A DNA stretch of 64,000 nucleotides from Halomonas piscis (GCF_031886125.1 NZ_CP119391.1:2976001-3040000); one strand, 5' to 3'. Shown: positions 36,277-45,561, counted from the first letter of the stretch. Program-made: numbers and translations. Notes: generated from the letters alone by a model not told the origin.

Positions 36277-36744
36277 TTGCTTTCACTGTTCAGCCTGCTG
36301 GTGTCGCTCGGTCTGGTAGGCGCGGCGGCCTCCAGCGGCGCGCGCTTCCGTCCTGACGGCTGGTATCGCCAGCTGGCCAAGCCCGCCTGGACGCCCCCTG
36401 ACCTGGCGTTTCCCATCGTCTGGGGGATTTTGTATCTGCTCATGGCGCTTGCCGCCTGGCGGGTATTTCTCGCCGAGCCGTCGATCTGGCGCACGGCGGG
36501 ACTCGCCGTCTATGCCCTGCAGCTTGCCGCCAACGCGGCCTGGTCGTGGCTGTTCTTCGGCCGCCGGCAAATTCTGCTCGGGCTTCTCGATATCGCTCTG
36601 CTGCTGTGCCTGATCGCTGCCTGTATCGCGCTGTTTGCCCCCTCAAGCGCCCTCGCCGCCTGGCTGATGGTACCCTATCTGCTCTGGGTCACGCTGGCGC
36701 TGGCACTCAACGCCAGCGTCTGGCGGCGCAACCGCCGCGCCTAG
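36277..36744 (+). CDS. tspO: TspO/MBR-family membrane protein
   Basis: This 155-residue protein has five predicted membrane helices. The family motifs are WYRQLAKPAWTPPDLAFPIVWGILYLLMALAAW (W-x2-L-KP-W-PP then the W-YL-A helix) and LQLAANAAWSWLFF. TspO binds porphyrins and other tetrapyrroles and affects their transport or breakdown. The start is TTG 36277, with GGGAGA upstream. The next gene, convergent, is a CbiX-type chelatase-like protein, so a tetrapyrrole theme is possible. Its TAG and the stop of the opposite gene lie in one CTAG. Confidence 0.9.
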   Translation: MLSLFSLLVSLGLVGAAASSGARFRPDGWYRQLAKPAWTPPDLAFPIVWGILYLLMALAAWRVFLAEPSIWRTAGLAVYALQLAANAAWSWLFFGRRQILLGLLDIALLLCLIAACIALFAPSSALAAWLMVPYLLWVTLALALNASVWRRNRRA

Positions 36745-37571
36745 CCGCCCAGCGCCCGGGCCACCCGCGAGGCCAGAATGGCGACAATGTCCGGGTGCTC
36801 GCCCACCAGCGCCGTCGACACGATGCGTCGCCCCGGCCGGCGCCTGGCCGCCGCGCAGATGTTGTCGATATCGCCGCCCTCGCCGGCGTGACGGCCCGGC
36901 GACAAAAACAGCAGAGCCAGCACCACGTCGCTGTCGGCCAGGGCCTCGCTTTCCAGCGCGTGCTCAAGCAGCGGCTCGTTGAAGCGGTACTCGTCGCCCT
37001 CGCGGCGCTCCATGGAAGCCGGCATCACGCCGGTGGCTTCGTCGGCGAGCAGCACGCTGAGCTGCCCCGCCAGGCGGTTGCGCACCGCGGTAACCTCAGG
37101 GGCGGGGCTGCCGTGATCTACCAGCACCACGTTGAACGGCCCGTCCGCCGGCGCGCGGGCGCGCACGTGGTCGGCGAGTATCTGCGCCAGGCGCAGGTCT
37201 ATCGGGGCCTGCTCGTCCACCAGCGGCGGGGCTATCGTCACGCTGACGCCGGTAAAGCGCGCCTGTACCTCGCCCAGGCGCCTGGGCAGATAGTCGGTCA
37301 GCGCCCGGCTGGGGCCGAAGAAAAACGGAATGACGACGATCTCTCTCGCCCCCCGGGAGGCGGCCCGCTCGGCGGCCGGCCCCAGAGTGATCGCCGGCTC
37401 GCCGCCGAGGTCTTCAGCGGGGATTTTGTGCGAGTGCAGCAGCGACGCCGCCTGCACCGGCTCGCCGCAGGCTTCGCCAAGCCGCGCCGCGACCCGGCGC
37501 AAACTGTGCGTTGCCTGAGGCCGCAAGGAGCCGTTATCGACCAGGAAAATGGCACGCCTGGGGTCTGACAT
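36741..37571 (-). CDS. Two-domain CbiX/SirB-like protein
   Basis: This is a 276-residue protein. The N-terminal half reads AIFLVDNGSLRPQATHSLRRVA and has VVIPFFFGPSRALTDYLPRRL, the CbiX pattern of a strand followed by H/D-GS and a PxFxxxGxH-like block. The C-terminal half repeats it with VVLVDHGSPAPEVTAVRNRL and LLFLSPGRHAGEGGDIDNIC, including the DHGS and GRH elements of the chelatase active site. CbiX/SirB proteins insert Co or Fe into sirohydrochlorin. The first half has DNGS rather than HGS, so only the second half may be catalytic. Its genuine function is uncertain. Confidence 0.82.
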   Translation of the reverse strand: MSDPRRAIFLVDNGSLRPQATHSLRRVAARLGEACGEPVQAASLLHSHKIPAEDLGGEPAITLGPAAERAASRGAREIVVIPFFFGPSRALTDYLPRRLGEVQARFTGVSVTIAPPLVDEQAPIDLRLAQILADHVRARAPADGPFNVVLVDHGSPAPEVTAVRNRLAGQLSVLLADEATGVMPASMERREGDEYRFNEPLLEHALESEALADSDVVLALLFLSPGRHAGEGGDIDNICAAARRRPGRRIVSTALVGEHPDIVAILASRVARALGG

Positions 37572-37660
37572 CGCGTCTTCCTTCCATCAGAGGGTGGCGC
37601 TATGCCAAGGCGCTGGCATAGCATGTCGGGCACCGATCGCCAACCTGCCCAAGGAGCACC

Positions 37661-38548
37661 ATGCCCGTTTCGAGCCGGCCTACCGCCGTTCCGCTTTCCA
37701 GCCTGCTGCTTGCCGTTGCCGGCGCGGTGGGCATGGCCACCATCGGCGTCATCTCGCGCATTACCGGGCTGAACGCCGAGAGCATCACCTTTTATCGGCT
37801 GGGGCTTGGCGCCTTTTTTCTGCTGCTCTATCTGGTGCTCACCCGGCGCGGGCGCTACCTGCGCTACGCGCCGGGCGTTGGCGTTGTGATCAGCGGCGGC
37901 TTTCTCGCCGCTTTTATTTTGTTTTACGTCCAGGCCATGAACTATACCCAGATGGCCAACGCCATCCTGATGGTCTATCTGGCGCCGGTGTTTTCTGCCG
38001 TTGTCGCCCACTTTCTCTTCCGCGAACGGCTGGAGCGCGCCCAGATTGTCTGTATCGCCACCGCCCTTTTCGGTTTTGCCATGATGCAGGAGTTTCGCCT
38101 GCAGCTGGGCGGCGGGCGCGACGCCGTCGGCCTGGGCTTCGGGCTGCTGGCCATGCTCGCCTACAGCGGCTTTATCCTCAGCAACCGCGGCCTGCCGCGG
38201 CACCTCAACGACCGCACCGGGGCCTTCTGGCAGCTGTTTTTCGGCGCCCTGGCGATTCTGCCGTTTGCCCTGCTAAGGCCCGAGGGGCTTGGCGCCGCCC
38301 CCTGGCAGTGGCCGTGGCTTGTGGGCGCCGGTCTGGTGCCCGGTTTTCTGGCACTGCTGTTTGCCGTACTGGCCATCAACCGCCTGCCGACCGCGCTATA
38401 CGGCACGCTTGCCTACTGCGAGCCGCTGGCGGTGGTGCTGTTTGGCTGGAGCCTATTCGGCGAGTCGCTGACCCCGCTGCAGCTGACCGGCGGCGGCCTG
38501 GTGCTGGCCGGCGGCATCTTCCAGGCCCGCCTTGGCCAGCGCGCCTGA
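37661..38548 (+). CDS. EamA (DMT superfamily) permease
   Basis: This is a 295-residue protein with ten predicted membrane segments in two EamA repeats (residues ~12-140 and ~150-285). Typical features are TIGVISRITGLNAESITFYRLGLGA in the first half and ALYGTLAYCEPLAVVLFGWSLFGESLTPLQ in the second. DMT permeases export or import small metabolites; the substrate is unknown. AAGGAG precedes the ATG. It is divergent from the CbiX gene. Confidence 0.9.
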   Translation: MPVSSRPTAVPLSSLLLAVAGAVGMATIGVISRITGLNAESITFYRLGLGAFFLLLYLVLTRRGRYLRYAPGVGVVISGGFLAAFILFYVQAMNYTQMANAILMVYLAPVFSAVVAHFLFRERLERAQIVCIATALFGFAMMQEFRLQLGGGRDAVGLGFGLLAMLAYSGFILSNRGLPRHLNDRTGAFWQLFFGALAILPFALLRPEGLGAAPWQWPWLVGAGLVPGFLALLFAVLAINRLPTALYGTLAYCEPLAVVLFGWSLFGESLTPLQLTGGGLVLAGGIFQARLGQRA

Positions 38549-38573
38549 CGGCAGCTGCGACGGCTGAGCGCGG

Positions 38574-38867
38574 CTAAACCATCAGCCAGCCAAGCACCAG
38601 CAGGCCCAGGCCAATCTGCACGATCGCCCCGAGCAGCCCTCCGCGAAGCAGGGCGCGAAAGCCGCCCAGCAGCAGAAAAAGCCCCACCACCAGCACCAGA
38701 ATGCTGAAAAACGAGTCGCTGATCCCGAGCGAACGCGTCAGCCCGTCGACAAAGTCGTCGACGGCGGCAAACGCATTGCCGAAAAGCGCAAAAAGAAAGG
38801 TGACAAGCGCGTGAATGGCATTGCCGATCGCCTCGCCGACGTCGTCGAAAAATCCGTTGGCCAGCAT
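38574..38867 (-). CDS. Small membrane protein, function unknown
   Basis: This is a 97-residue protein. The N-terminal half is amphipathic (GEAIGNAIHALVTFLFALFGNAF). The C-terminal half is strongly hydrophobic (FFSILVLVVGLFLLLGG, then GAIVQIGLGLLVLGWLMV), giving two or three membrane helices. No family was recognised. GGGAATG-type spacing precedes the start. It lies alone between eamA (convergent) and the riboswitch region. Nothing else is seen in the 135 bp before the riboswitch. Confidence 0.65.
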   Translation of the reverse strand: MLANGFFDDVGEAIGNAIHALVTFLFALFGNAFAAVDDFVDGLTRSLGISDSFFSILVLVVGLFLLLGGFRALLRGGLLGAIVQIGLGLLVLGWLMV

Positions 38868-39006
38868 GGTTCATTCCCTTTGGCAGATGAGCTGCCCATC
38901 TTCCCCTGATCGCTGCGCCTTGCGCAACTTCCCGCCACCGGCGGCACGCCGTATAGACCTTTGCCCCATTGCCTTGGCCAGCTATCCCGGGGTATCACAT
39001 GGTTAG

Positions 39007-39220
39007 CGCAGGCGGGAGAGACTGCCCTGGCGGATGAAACAAGCACCGCCGGCCGGCAGCGCCGAAGGAGCAACAGCCCCGGAAACTCTCAGGCAACCGG
39101 ACCGCCTGCGCCACAACATTCCGAAGAGCAGCCGGCCACCGCCGGCGCACCGAAGGAGCAAGCGCGACGCGCGTGAATCTCTCAGGTTCAAGACGGAAGG
39201 GGCCAACGCTGAACGGCGAT
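39007..39220 (+). ncRNA. Tandem glycine riboswitch
   Basis: Two glycine aptamers lie in series. The first (~39007-39106) has GCCGAAGGAGCAA, GAAACTCTCAGGCAA and a closing ACCGCCTG that pairs with CAGGCGG at 39009. The second (~39107-39220) has CACCGAAGGAGCAAGCG, GTGAATCTCTCAGGTTCAAG and ACGGAAGGGG. These are the conserved cores of the glycine-binding aptamer. A short hairpin CGCTG-TGCCA-CAGCG followed by CTTTT (39225-39244) may be the expression platform. The controlled gene starts at 39283. Glycine riboswitches of this kind usually turn on glycine-degrading genes. Confidence 0.93.
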
Positions 39221-39224
39221 TCGT

Positions 39225-39244
39225 CGCTGTGCCACAGCGCTTTT
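39225..39244 (+). terminator. Possible expression-platform terminator of the glycine riboswitch
   Basis: A 5-bp GC-rich stem (CGCTG/CAGCG) with a 5-base loop is followed by CTTTT. It is short for a terminator, but it is placed between the second aptamer and the coding region. Confidence 0.4.
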
Positions 39245-39282
39245 GAATACTCCCCTTTCTTCCCCTGCTTCGGGAGCACACC

Positions 39283-40530
39283 ATGCGCCATATTGCTGTT
39301 ATCGGCGGCGGCATCACCGGCATTACCACCGCCTATAGTCTGTTAAAGCGCGGTTTTGACGTCAGCCTTTTCGAACAGAACCGCTACGCTGCCATGGAAA
39401 CCTCGTTTGCCAACGGCGGCCAGCTATCGGCCTCCAACGCCGAGGTCTGGAACCACTGGCCTACTATCGTCCAGGGGCTTGGCTGGATGCTTCGCCGGGA
39501 CGCGCCGCTGCTGGTCAATCCGCGCCCCAGCTGGCACAAGCTCAGCTGGTTTGCCGAGTTCATGCGCGCCATTCCGCGCTACGGCGACAACACCACCGAA
39601 ACCGCGCGGCTGGCCATTGCCGCGCGCGAGCACCTGTTCCGGTGGGCGGGAGACGAAAACATCGACTTTGACCTCAAGCACAAGGGCATCCTGCATATTT
39701 ATCGCCACAAGGCCGGCTTTGACCACGCCGCCAGGGTCTCGCAGCTGCTGGCTCGGGGCGGGCTGGAGCGCCGCGCGGTGACGCCGAACGAAATGCGCGA
39801 GCTGGAGCCGACCCTGGCCGGCGAATATTACGGCGGTTTTTACACAGAAAGCGACGCCACCGGCGATATTCATCTCTTTACCCAGGGGCTTGCCCGGGCC
39901 GTGGAGCGCCACGGCGGCCATATTCACTACGGCTACCGCGTCGAGGACCTTGGCGCCGACCGCGAGGGCGCCTGGGTCACCTCAAGCGCCGACGACGCGC
40001 CGGTTCGCCAAACCTTCGATGGCCTGGTAATCTGCGCCGGTACCGCCAGCCGCGCCCTGGCCTCCAGGCTTGGCGATCGCGTCAACGTCTATCCGGTCAA
40101 GGGCTACTCCATCACCGTGGAGCTTGATGATCAGGCTTCCCGGGACGCCGCGCCCACGCTGAGCCTGCTGGACGACGAAACCAAACTGGTGGCCAGCCGC
40201 CTGGGAGACAGCCGCTTTCGCGTTGCCGGCACTGCCGAGTTCTCCGGCTTCAACAAGGACATCCGCGACGAGCGCATTCGCCCGCTGATCCGCTGGGTGG
40301 AAACGTGCTTTCCCGGCGTCAGCACTCGCCGAGTGGTGCCCTGGGCCGGGCTGCGCCCGATGATGCCCGACATGATGCCCCACGTTGGGCAAGGCAAGCG
40401 GCCGCCGGTGTTTTACAATACCGGCCATGGCCACCTGGGCTGGACGCTTTCCGCCATTACCGCCGAAATGCTGGCCGATACCGTCACCGACGCCTCCTCG
40501 AAGATCGGCCAGCCGGCCCGGCCTCGCTAG
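39283..40530 (+). CDS. DadA-like FAD-dependent amino-acid oxidoreductase
   Basis: This 415-residue protein has the N-terminal dinucleotide-binding motif IAVIGGGITGITTAYSLLKRG. ANGGQLSASNAEVWNHWPTI resembles the FAD-contacting part of D-amino-acid dehydrogenase DadA, and the C-terminal FYNTGHGHLGWTLS is the second FAD loop. DadA-type enzymes deaminate D-amino acids or small amines at the membrane, passing electrons to quinone. Because a glycine riboswitch controls the gene, the substrate is likely glycine or an N-methylglycine derivative, or a D-amino acid degraded with it (inference). GGGAG precedes the ATG. Confidence 0.85.
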   Translation: MRHIAVIGGGITGITTAYSLLKRGFDVSLFEQNRYAAMETSFANGGQLSASNAEVWNHWPTIVQGLGWMLRRDAPLLVNPRPSWHKLSWFAEFMRAIPRYGDNTTETARLAIAAREHLFRWAGDENIDFDLKHKGILHIYRHKAGFDHAARVSQLLARGGLERRAVTPNEMRELEPTLAGEYYGGFYTESDATGDIHLFTQGLARAVERHGGHIHYGYRVEDLGADREGAWVTSSADDAPVRQTFDGLVICAGTASRALASRLGDRVNVYPVKGYSITVELDDQASRDAAPTLSLLDDETKLVASRLGDSRFRVAGTAEFSGFNKDIRDERIRPLIRWVETCFPGVSTRRVVPWAGLRPMMPDMMPHVGQGKRPPVFYNTGHGHLGWTLSAITAEMLADTVTDASSKIGQPARPR

Positions 40531-40542
40531 GGGATCCGCCTC

Positions 40543-41946
40543 TCAGCGGCTTTTCAGCGCCTTCAGGGCCGCCTCCAGGGAATCGCGCTCGCGCCTGGCG
40601 TAGAGCGCGACCTCGTCGATCACCTCGGCCCCCAGCGCCGCTTCGAACCGCGCCTGGCTCGAGCCGTCCGGCTGCCCCTCATTCCGACTCTGTTCTTCGC
40701 TTCCCGAGGACGACCGGTCATCGGACAGGTTCGACTGGAAAATGCCCGCGGCGCTCACGGGTAGAAAATCCTCGTACACCATCGGCGTTGCCACCAGCGC
40801 GCCGCGCTCCACCAGCGCCTCGGCGTTATCCACACGCAGCGCATCAGCCGGCAGCTGCCGAGAGTTCCTGAGGTCGCTGGCCGGCCAGTAGTGGAAAAAC
40901 GCCAGCCCCTGCCGGCGCAGCGCAGCCTCGTTATCGGGAAACTCGGCAAAGGCCTCGGTCAGCCGCGCCTGGTGGGTGGCGTTGTCCGCAGCCGGCGCCT
41001 GCTGGCTGACGCTGGCCAGCAGGCGATCGTACAGCGCGCGTCCCTTGACCGTCAGCGCCACGCCGCGCTGCTCGATCTCGCCGAACCGGGCGGTGTGCGA
41101 GCCCGGGTCATCACCGACAAAGCGCACCGGCTCGTCGAGCGCCTTGAAGCTGGTCTGGCGCAGCAGCAGCGGAGCGCGCCGGTACGGCGGTCCTTCGATG
41201 ATTGCCTTGGGTTCGATGCCGTACTCGGGCATGCGCCGCTGGACTTCGTCGATGTCCAGGGTGCGCGGCGTCAGGTGGTTGATGTGCGGGCCGCGAAAGC
41301 ACACCACGTCGGCAATCAGCCGGTGCTCGGCGCTGAGCGCCTCATAGGTCGGCCTGTCCACGGTGGCGTCGCTGTGCCAGCGAAACGTTTCCAGCGCTTC
41401 GTTGACGAACGCTCTGGCGTCGCCTTCGTCGAGCCCGCCCTGGGCCTCGCTGCGCTCGATCAGCGTTTTCACCCCGGGGGTAAAGATGTCCCGGGCGTCG
41501 AGCAGCGCCAGCGCCCGTTGGCGCAGGTCGTCCGAGGCAATCAGCTCGGGTCGCAGCAGCGAGGTAAACACGCGAAACGGGTTTTCCTGGAGGGCGTCGT
41601 CCGCGACCGGGCGAAACGCCGTGGAATGTACCGGCACGCCGGCCGGAGAAAGGTCATAGTAGCCCACCGGAAACATGCCCATGACCGCGAACAGGCGGCG
41701 CAGCATGGCAAGCTCGGCCGGCGTGCCCACGCGGATGGCACCGTGGCGCTCAACGCCCAGCCGGCGCACCCCGTCGGCGGAGGCCAGGCGGGCGGCAAGC
41801 CCGGCGTCGGCGGCGAGGGTTTCGCGGTTGACCGCCTCCACCAGCTCGACCAGCGCCCCGTACTGGGGCACTTCCTTGCGATACATCTCGGACATCGCTC
41901 GGGCAAAGCGCGCGCGTATCTGATCGGGACTTATCCACTGACTCAT
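40543..41946 (-). CDS. 2-oxoadipate dioxygenase/decarboxylase-like protein (HglS/YdcJ, DUF1338)
   Basis: This is a 467-residue protein. ATG 41946 has AAGGAG; the longer frame to 42087 has no site and runs into the cydD promoter. It contains GYYDLSPAGVPVHSTAFRPV and CFRGPHINHLTPRTLDIDEVQ, with His residues fitting the Fe(II) site of the DUF1338/VOC-type fold, and GPPYRRAPLLLRQTSFKALDE. In Pseudomonas the homologue HglS turns 2-oxoadipate into D-2-hydroxyglutarate in lysine breakdown. No other lysine genes adjoin it. It overlaps no neighbour and is convergent with the DadA-like gene. Confidence 0.85.
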   Translation of the reverse strand: MSQWISPDQIRARFARAMSEMYRKEVPQYGALVELVEAVNRETLAADAGLAARLASADGVRRLGVERHGAIRVGTPAELAMLRRLFAVMGMFPVGYYDLSPAGVPVHSTAFRPVADDALQENPFRVFTSLLRPELIASDDLRQRALALLDARDIFTPGVKTLIERSEAQGGLDEGDARAFVNEALETFRWHSDATVDRPTYEALSAEHRLIADVVCFRGPHINHLTPRTLDIDEVQRRMPEYGIEPKAIIEGPPYRRAPLLLRQTSFKALDEPVRFVGDDPGSHTARFGEIEQRGVALTVKGRALYDRLLASVSQQAPAADNATHQARLTEAFAEFPDNEAALRRQGLAFFHYWPASDLRNSRQLPADALRVDNAEALVERGALVATPMVYEDFLPVSAAGIFQSNLSDDRSSSGSEEQSRNEGQPDGSSQARFEAALGAEVIDEVALYARRERDSLEAALKALKSR

Positions 41947-42149
41947 GGAGTGACTCCTTGCCAAGCAGCAGCGTGTGTTCACACCATAACCGCCCTTTGG
42001 CCGCGACGTGTACCACAATTGGCCCGCTTTTCTCCATAAAGGCGCCAGCGGGAGCGCCGGAAAGACAAAGGCCAACGCCAGCGGCACGCCACGTTGGCAA
42101 ACGCCGGCGCAGGGCTTAAGCTGGTTGCCCGTGCTGCCAAGGAGCCTCC

Positions 42150-43823
42150 ATGCCCGCGCTTACCGCCACCCGGCTACTCACCGATCTCGCCGCCACCCAG
42201 CGCCGACGCCTGTCCCTGGCCGCGGCCTGCGGCCTGTTGGAAGGTGTCCTGATCGTCTTTCAGGCGGGGCTCTTTGCCTGGGTCGCCAGCGCCCTGCTGG
42301 TCGATCACCGCTCGCTTGACCGCCTGACGCTGCCTTTTATTCTCTGGCTTTCAGCGCTGCCCCTGCGCGGCCTGCTCGGCTACGCCCGGGAGACCCTGGC
42401 CCAGGACGCCTCTTTGGCGGTGCGCAAGCGCCTGCGGCGCCGGCTGCTGGACCACCTGGCGCGGCTGGGGCCGGTGCAGGTGGCCGGGCACCACACCGCG
42501 TCGCTTGCCTATCAGGCGGTCGAGCAGGTCGAGGCGCTGGACGGCTACTTTTCGCGCTTTCGCGTGCAGCTGGTGCTCGCCGTGGCGGTGCCGCTCACGG
42601 TGCTCGGCATCACGCTCTACTTCGACTGGCTGGCGGCCCTATTTCTGCTGCTGGCGGCACCCTTGATTCCGCTGTTCATGGCGCTGGTGGGCATGGGGGC
42701 CGAGCGGCTCAATCGCGAGCAGTTCGCCGCCGTCTCGCGGCTGTCCGGTCACTTCATCGACCGCGTGCGCAGCCTCACCACGCTGCGACTTTTCGGCCAG
42801 ACCGAGCGCGCCACCCAAAGCGTTCACGCCGCGGCCGACGGCTACCGCGTGCGCAGCATGCGCACTTTGCGGCTGGCGTTTCTCTCCTCGGCGGTGCTGG
42901 AGTTTTTTGCCTCGGTGGCCATTGCCGTGGTGGCCATCTACGTAGGCTTCGGGCTGCTGGGCTATATCCGCTACGGCCCCGCCGACGAGCTGACGCTGTT
43001 CAGCGGGCTTTTAATCCTGCTGCTCGCCCCCGAGTTCTTCCAGCCGCTGCGAAGCCTTGCCCAGCACTACCACGACCGCGCCGCCGCCCTGGGCGCGGCG
43101 GAGCACATTGCCGAGCTTCTCGACCAGCCGGTGCCGGCCACGCGCCGCGGCGATGACGCCTCGCCCTCTCCCGCAAGCGACAACGCCCTGCTCGCGCTCG
43201 ATCGGGCAAGCGTCGTCCATCCGGGCCGCGGCACGGTGCTGGGGCCAGTCACGGTGACGGTCGGGCGGGGTGAAACCATCGTGGTCACCGGCGCGTCGGG
43301 TAGCGGAAAGTCCACGCTTTTGCAGCTGGCGGCGGGGTTCGTTGCCCCCGACAAGGACGGCGCCCGCCGGCGCGCGCCGGATCTGCGCTTTGCGTGGATG
43401 GACCAGCGCCCGCTGCTGGTTCACGGCACCCTTGCCGACAATTTGCGCCTCGCCGACCCCGAGGCCGACGACGCCGCTCTCGCCCGAGCGCTGGAAAGCG
43501 CGCACCTGGGCGAGCTGCTCGCAGGCCTGCCCCGGGGGCTGGAAACGCCCGTGGGCGAGCGCGGCGCGGGGCTTTCCGGCGGCCAGGCCCAGCGGCTGGC
43601 GCTGGCCCGGGTGTTTCTCTCGGCCGCGCCGCTGGTGCTGCTCGACGAGCCCACGGCCAGCCTCGACGCCCAAAGCGAGCAGGCGATCATGAGCGCCCTT
43701 GAAGTACTCCAGGCCGCCGGGCGCACCCTGATCATCTCTACCCACCATCCGGCCCTGATCGCCCTGGCCGACCGCCGCTGGCAGCTGGATCAGGGCCGGC
43801 TCGAGGAGGTGCCCCATGGCTGA
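42150..43823 (+). CDS. cydD: Heterodimeric ABC exporter subunit CydD
   Basis: This is a 557-residue protein: six membrane segments (residues ~20-310), then an ATPase domain with Walker A (GASGSGKSTLLQLA), signature LSGGQAQRLALARV, Walker B (PLVLLDEPTASLD) and H-loop (ISTHHPALIAL). With CydC it exports glutathione/cysteine (or heme-related thiols) to the periplasm and is needed to assemble bd-type oxidases. AAGGAG precedes the ATG. It overlaps cydC by 8 bp and is followed by cydAB, as in many gammaproteobacteria. Confidence 0.93.
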   Translation: MPALTATRLLTDLAATQRRRLSLAAACGLLEGVLIVFQAGLFAWVASALLVDHRSLDRLTLPFILWLSALPLRGLLGYARETLAQDASLAVRKRLRRRLLDHLARLGPVQVAGHHTASLAYQAVEQVEALDGYFSRFRVQLVLAVAVPLTVLGITLYFDWLAALFLLLAAPLIPLFMALVGMGAERLNREQFAAVSRLSGHFIDRVRSLTTLRLFGQTERATQSVHAAADGYRVRSMRTLRLAFLSSAVLEFFASVAIAVVAIYVGFGLLGYIRYGPADELTLFSGLLILLLAPEFFQPLRSLAQHYHDRAAALGAAEHIAELLDQPVPATRRGDDASPSPASDNALLALDRASVVHPGRGTVLGPVTVTVGRGETIVVTGASGSGKSTLLQLAAGFVAPDKDGARRRAPDLRFAWMDQRPLLVHGTLADNLRLADPEADDAALARALESAHLGELLAGLPRGLETPVGERGAGLSGGQAQRLALARVFLSAAPLVLLDEPTASLDAQSEQAIMSALEVLQAAGRTLIISTHHPALIALADRRWQLDQGRLEEVPHG

Positions 43824-45561
43824 CCCCGACTCTCTTGTGCGCACCCTGCGCCCCTGGCTCGGCGTACTTGCCCGGCGTCGCCGCCGGCTGTGGCTGGGCG
43901 GGCTGCTCATGGCGCTGACGCTTTTTTCGGCGCTGGGGCTGTTTGCGGTGTCGGGCTGGTTCATCACCGCCACCGGGCTTACCGGCCTTTTGTTCGCCGC
44001 CGGGGTGGCGGCCACCCTGGACGTTTACGTGCCCGGCGGCCTCATCCGCCTGTTTGCCGTCACCCGCACGGCGAGCCGCTACCTGGAACGGCTGTACAAC
44101 CACGATACGGTGCTGCGCCTGCTTGCCGACCTGCGTACCCGGCTGTTTGCCACCCTGGCCGGGCAAGACAGCCGAACGCTCGCCGGCCGCCGGGCCAGCG
44201 ACTGGCTCAACCGCCTGACCGCGGACATCGACACTCTGGACAGCCTCTACCTGCGGCTGCTGGCGCCGCCCGCCGTGGCGCTGGCGGTCGGCGCCCTGCT
44301 CAGCGCCGGCGTGGCGTATTTCGTGCCCCTGGCCGGCGCGGTGCTCGGCGCCACCCTGCTGGCCGGCTGGCTGTGGTTTACCCTGGGCCAGGCGCGGCTG
44401 GGCATGGCCGCCAGCCGGCGCCACGTGGACGAGCTCGAGGCCCTGCGCGGCGGCGTCATGGAAACCCTCCAGGGGCTGGCGGAGCTTGAAGCCTACGCCA
44501 CCTTGCCCCGACGCCTGCGGCGGCTCGAACGGCTGGAAGCCCGCCTGCACGAAAGCCAGCGCCGGCTCGGCCGCCGGGTGGCGCTGGGTAACGCGCTGCA
44601 GGTGTGGCTGACCGGCACCGCCGTCGCCGTCACCCTGTGGCTTGCTGCCGGGGCCTTCGAGGCCGGGAGCATCAGCGGGGCGGTAGCGGTGATGCTGCCC
44701 ATGGCAGTGCTGGCCATGGGCGAGGCCTTCGGCGCGCTGCCGGCGGCCTTTACCTGGCTGGGCGCCACCCGGGGCGCGGCCGAGCGGCTCAACGAGATGG
44801 CTGGCCCGACGCCTGCCGCCGTATCGGAGGCCGCTGAAGTGCCTGCCACGAACGCGCTGACGCTACGCCTCGACCGCGTTGGCGTACGCTATCCGGGCGC
44901 GCTTCAGCCGGCGCTGGAAGATCTCTCGCTGCGCCTCGCGCCGGGGGCGCGGCTGGCCGTCGAGGGCGCCTCGGGGTCAGGCAAGTCCACCCTCACCGCC
45001 CTGCTCGGCCGCCAGCTGGCGCCGTCCGCGGGGCGTATCACCCTTGGCGGTATAGCGCTCGACGCCTGGCCCGAGGCCGAGCTGCGCCGCCGGGTCGCAG
45101 TGCTGACCCAGCAGACCGAGCTGCTCGACGACAGCCTTGCCGCCAACCTGCGCCTGGCCGACCCGAAGGCGGATGACGAAGCGCTCTGGCAGGCGCTGGG
45201 GCAGGTGTCGCTTGCCGATTGGGCCCAGGCGCTACCCCAGGGGCTGCAGACTCGGGTAGGCGAAGGCGGCCGGCGGATTTCCGGCGGCCAGGCGCGCCGG
45301 GTGGCGCTGGCGCGGCTTTTTTTATGCGATCCGGCGCTGGTGGTACTCGACGAACCCTTCGCCGGCGTCGACCGAGCCACGGCCCGCGCGCTGGGCAGCG
45401 CGCTTGACGCCTGGCTTGCCGAGCGCAGCGTGGTTTATCTGGTACACAAGGCCGATGGCGAGGCCTCGCTACCGGGTATTCAGCAGACAATATCGCTGGC
45501 CAGCGGCCGCCCGCAGCGCGCTGCGACAATACACCATGGCCCTGGAGGCAGCGCTCAGTAA
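43816..45561 (+). CDS. cydC: Heterodimeric ABC exporter subunit CydC
   Basis: This is a 581-residue protein with the same half-transporter plan as CydD: membrane domain, then Walker A (GASGSGKSTLTALL), Q-loop (VLTQQTELLDD), signature ISGGQARRVALARL and Walker B (PALVVLDEPFAGVD). The switch region reads VVYLVHKADGEA. It partners CydD in the periplasmic thiol export needed for cytochrome bd assembly. Confidence 0.93.
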   Translation: MADPDSLVRTLRPWLGVLARRRRRLWLGGLLMALTLFSALGLFAVSGWFITATGLTGLLFAAGVAATLDVYVPGGLIRLFAVTRTASRYLERLYNHDTVLRLLADLRTRLFATLAGQDSRTLAGRRASDWLNRLTADIDTLDSLYLRLLAPPAVALAVGALLSAGVAYFVPLAGAVLGATLLAGWLWFTLGQARLGMAASRRHVDELEALRGGVMETLQGLAELEAYATLPRRLRRLERLEARLHESQRRLGRRVALGNALQVWLTGTAVAVTLWLAAGAFEAGSISGAVAVMLPMAVLAMGEAFGALPAAFTWLGATRGAAERLNEMAGPTPAAVSEAAEVPATNALTLRLDRVGVRYPGALQPALEDLSLRLAPGARLAVEGASGSGKSTLTALLGRQLAPSAGRITLGGIALDAWPEAELRRRVAVLTQQTELLDDSLAANLRLADPKADDEALWQALGQVSLADWAQALPQGLQTRVGEGGRRISGGQARRVALARLFLCDPALVVLDEPFAGVDRATARALGSALDAWLAERSVVYLVHKADGEASLPGIQQTISLASGRPQRAATIHHGPGGSAQ

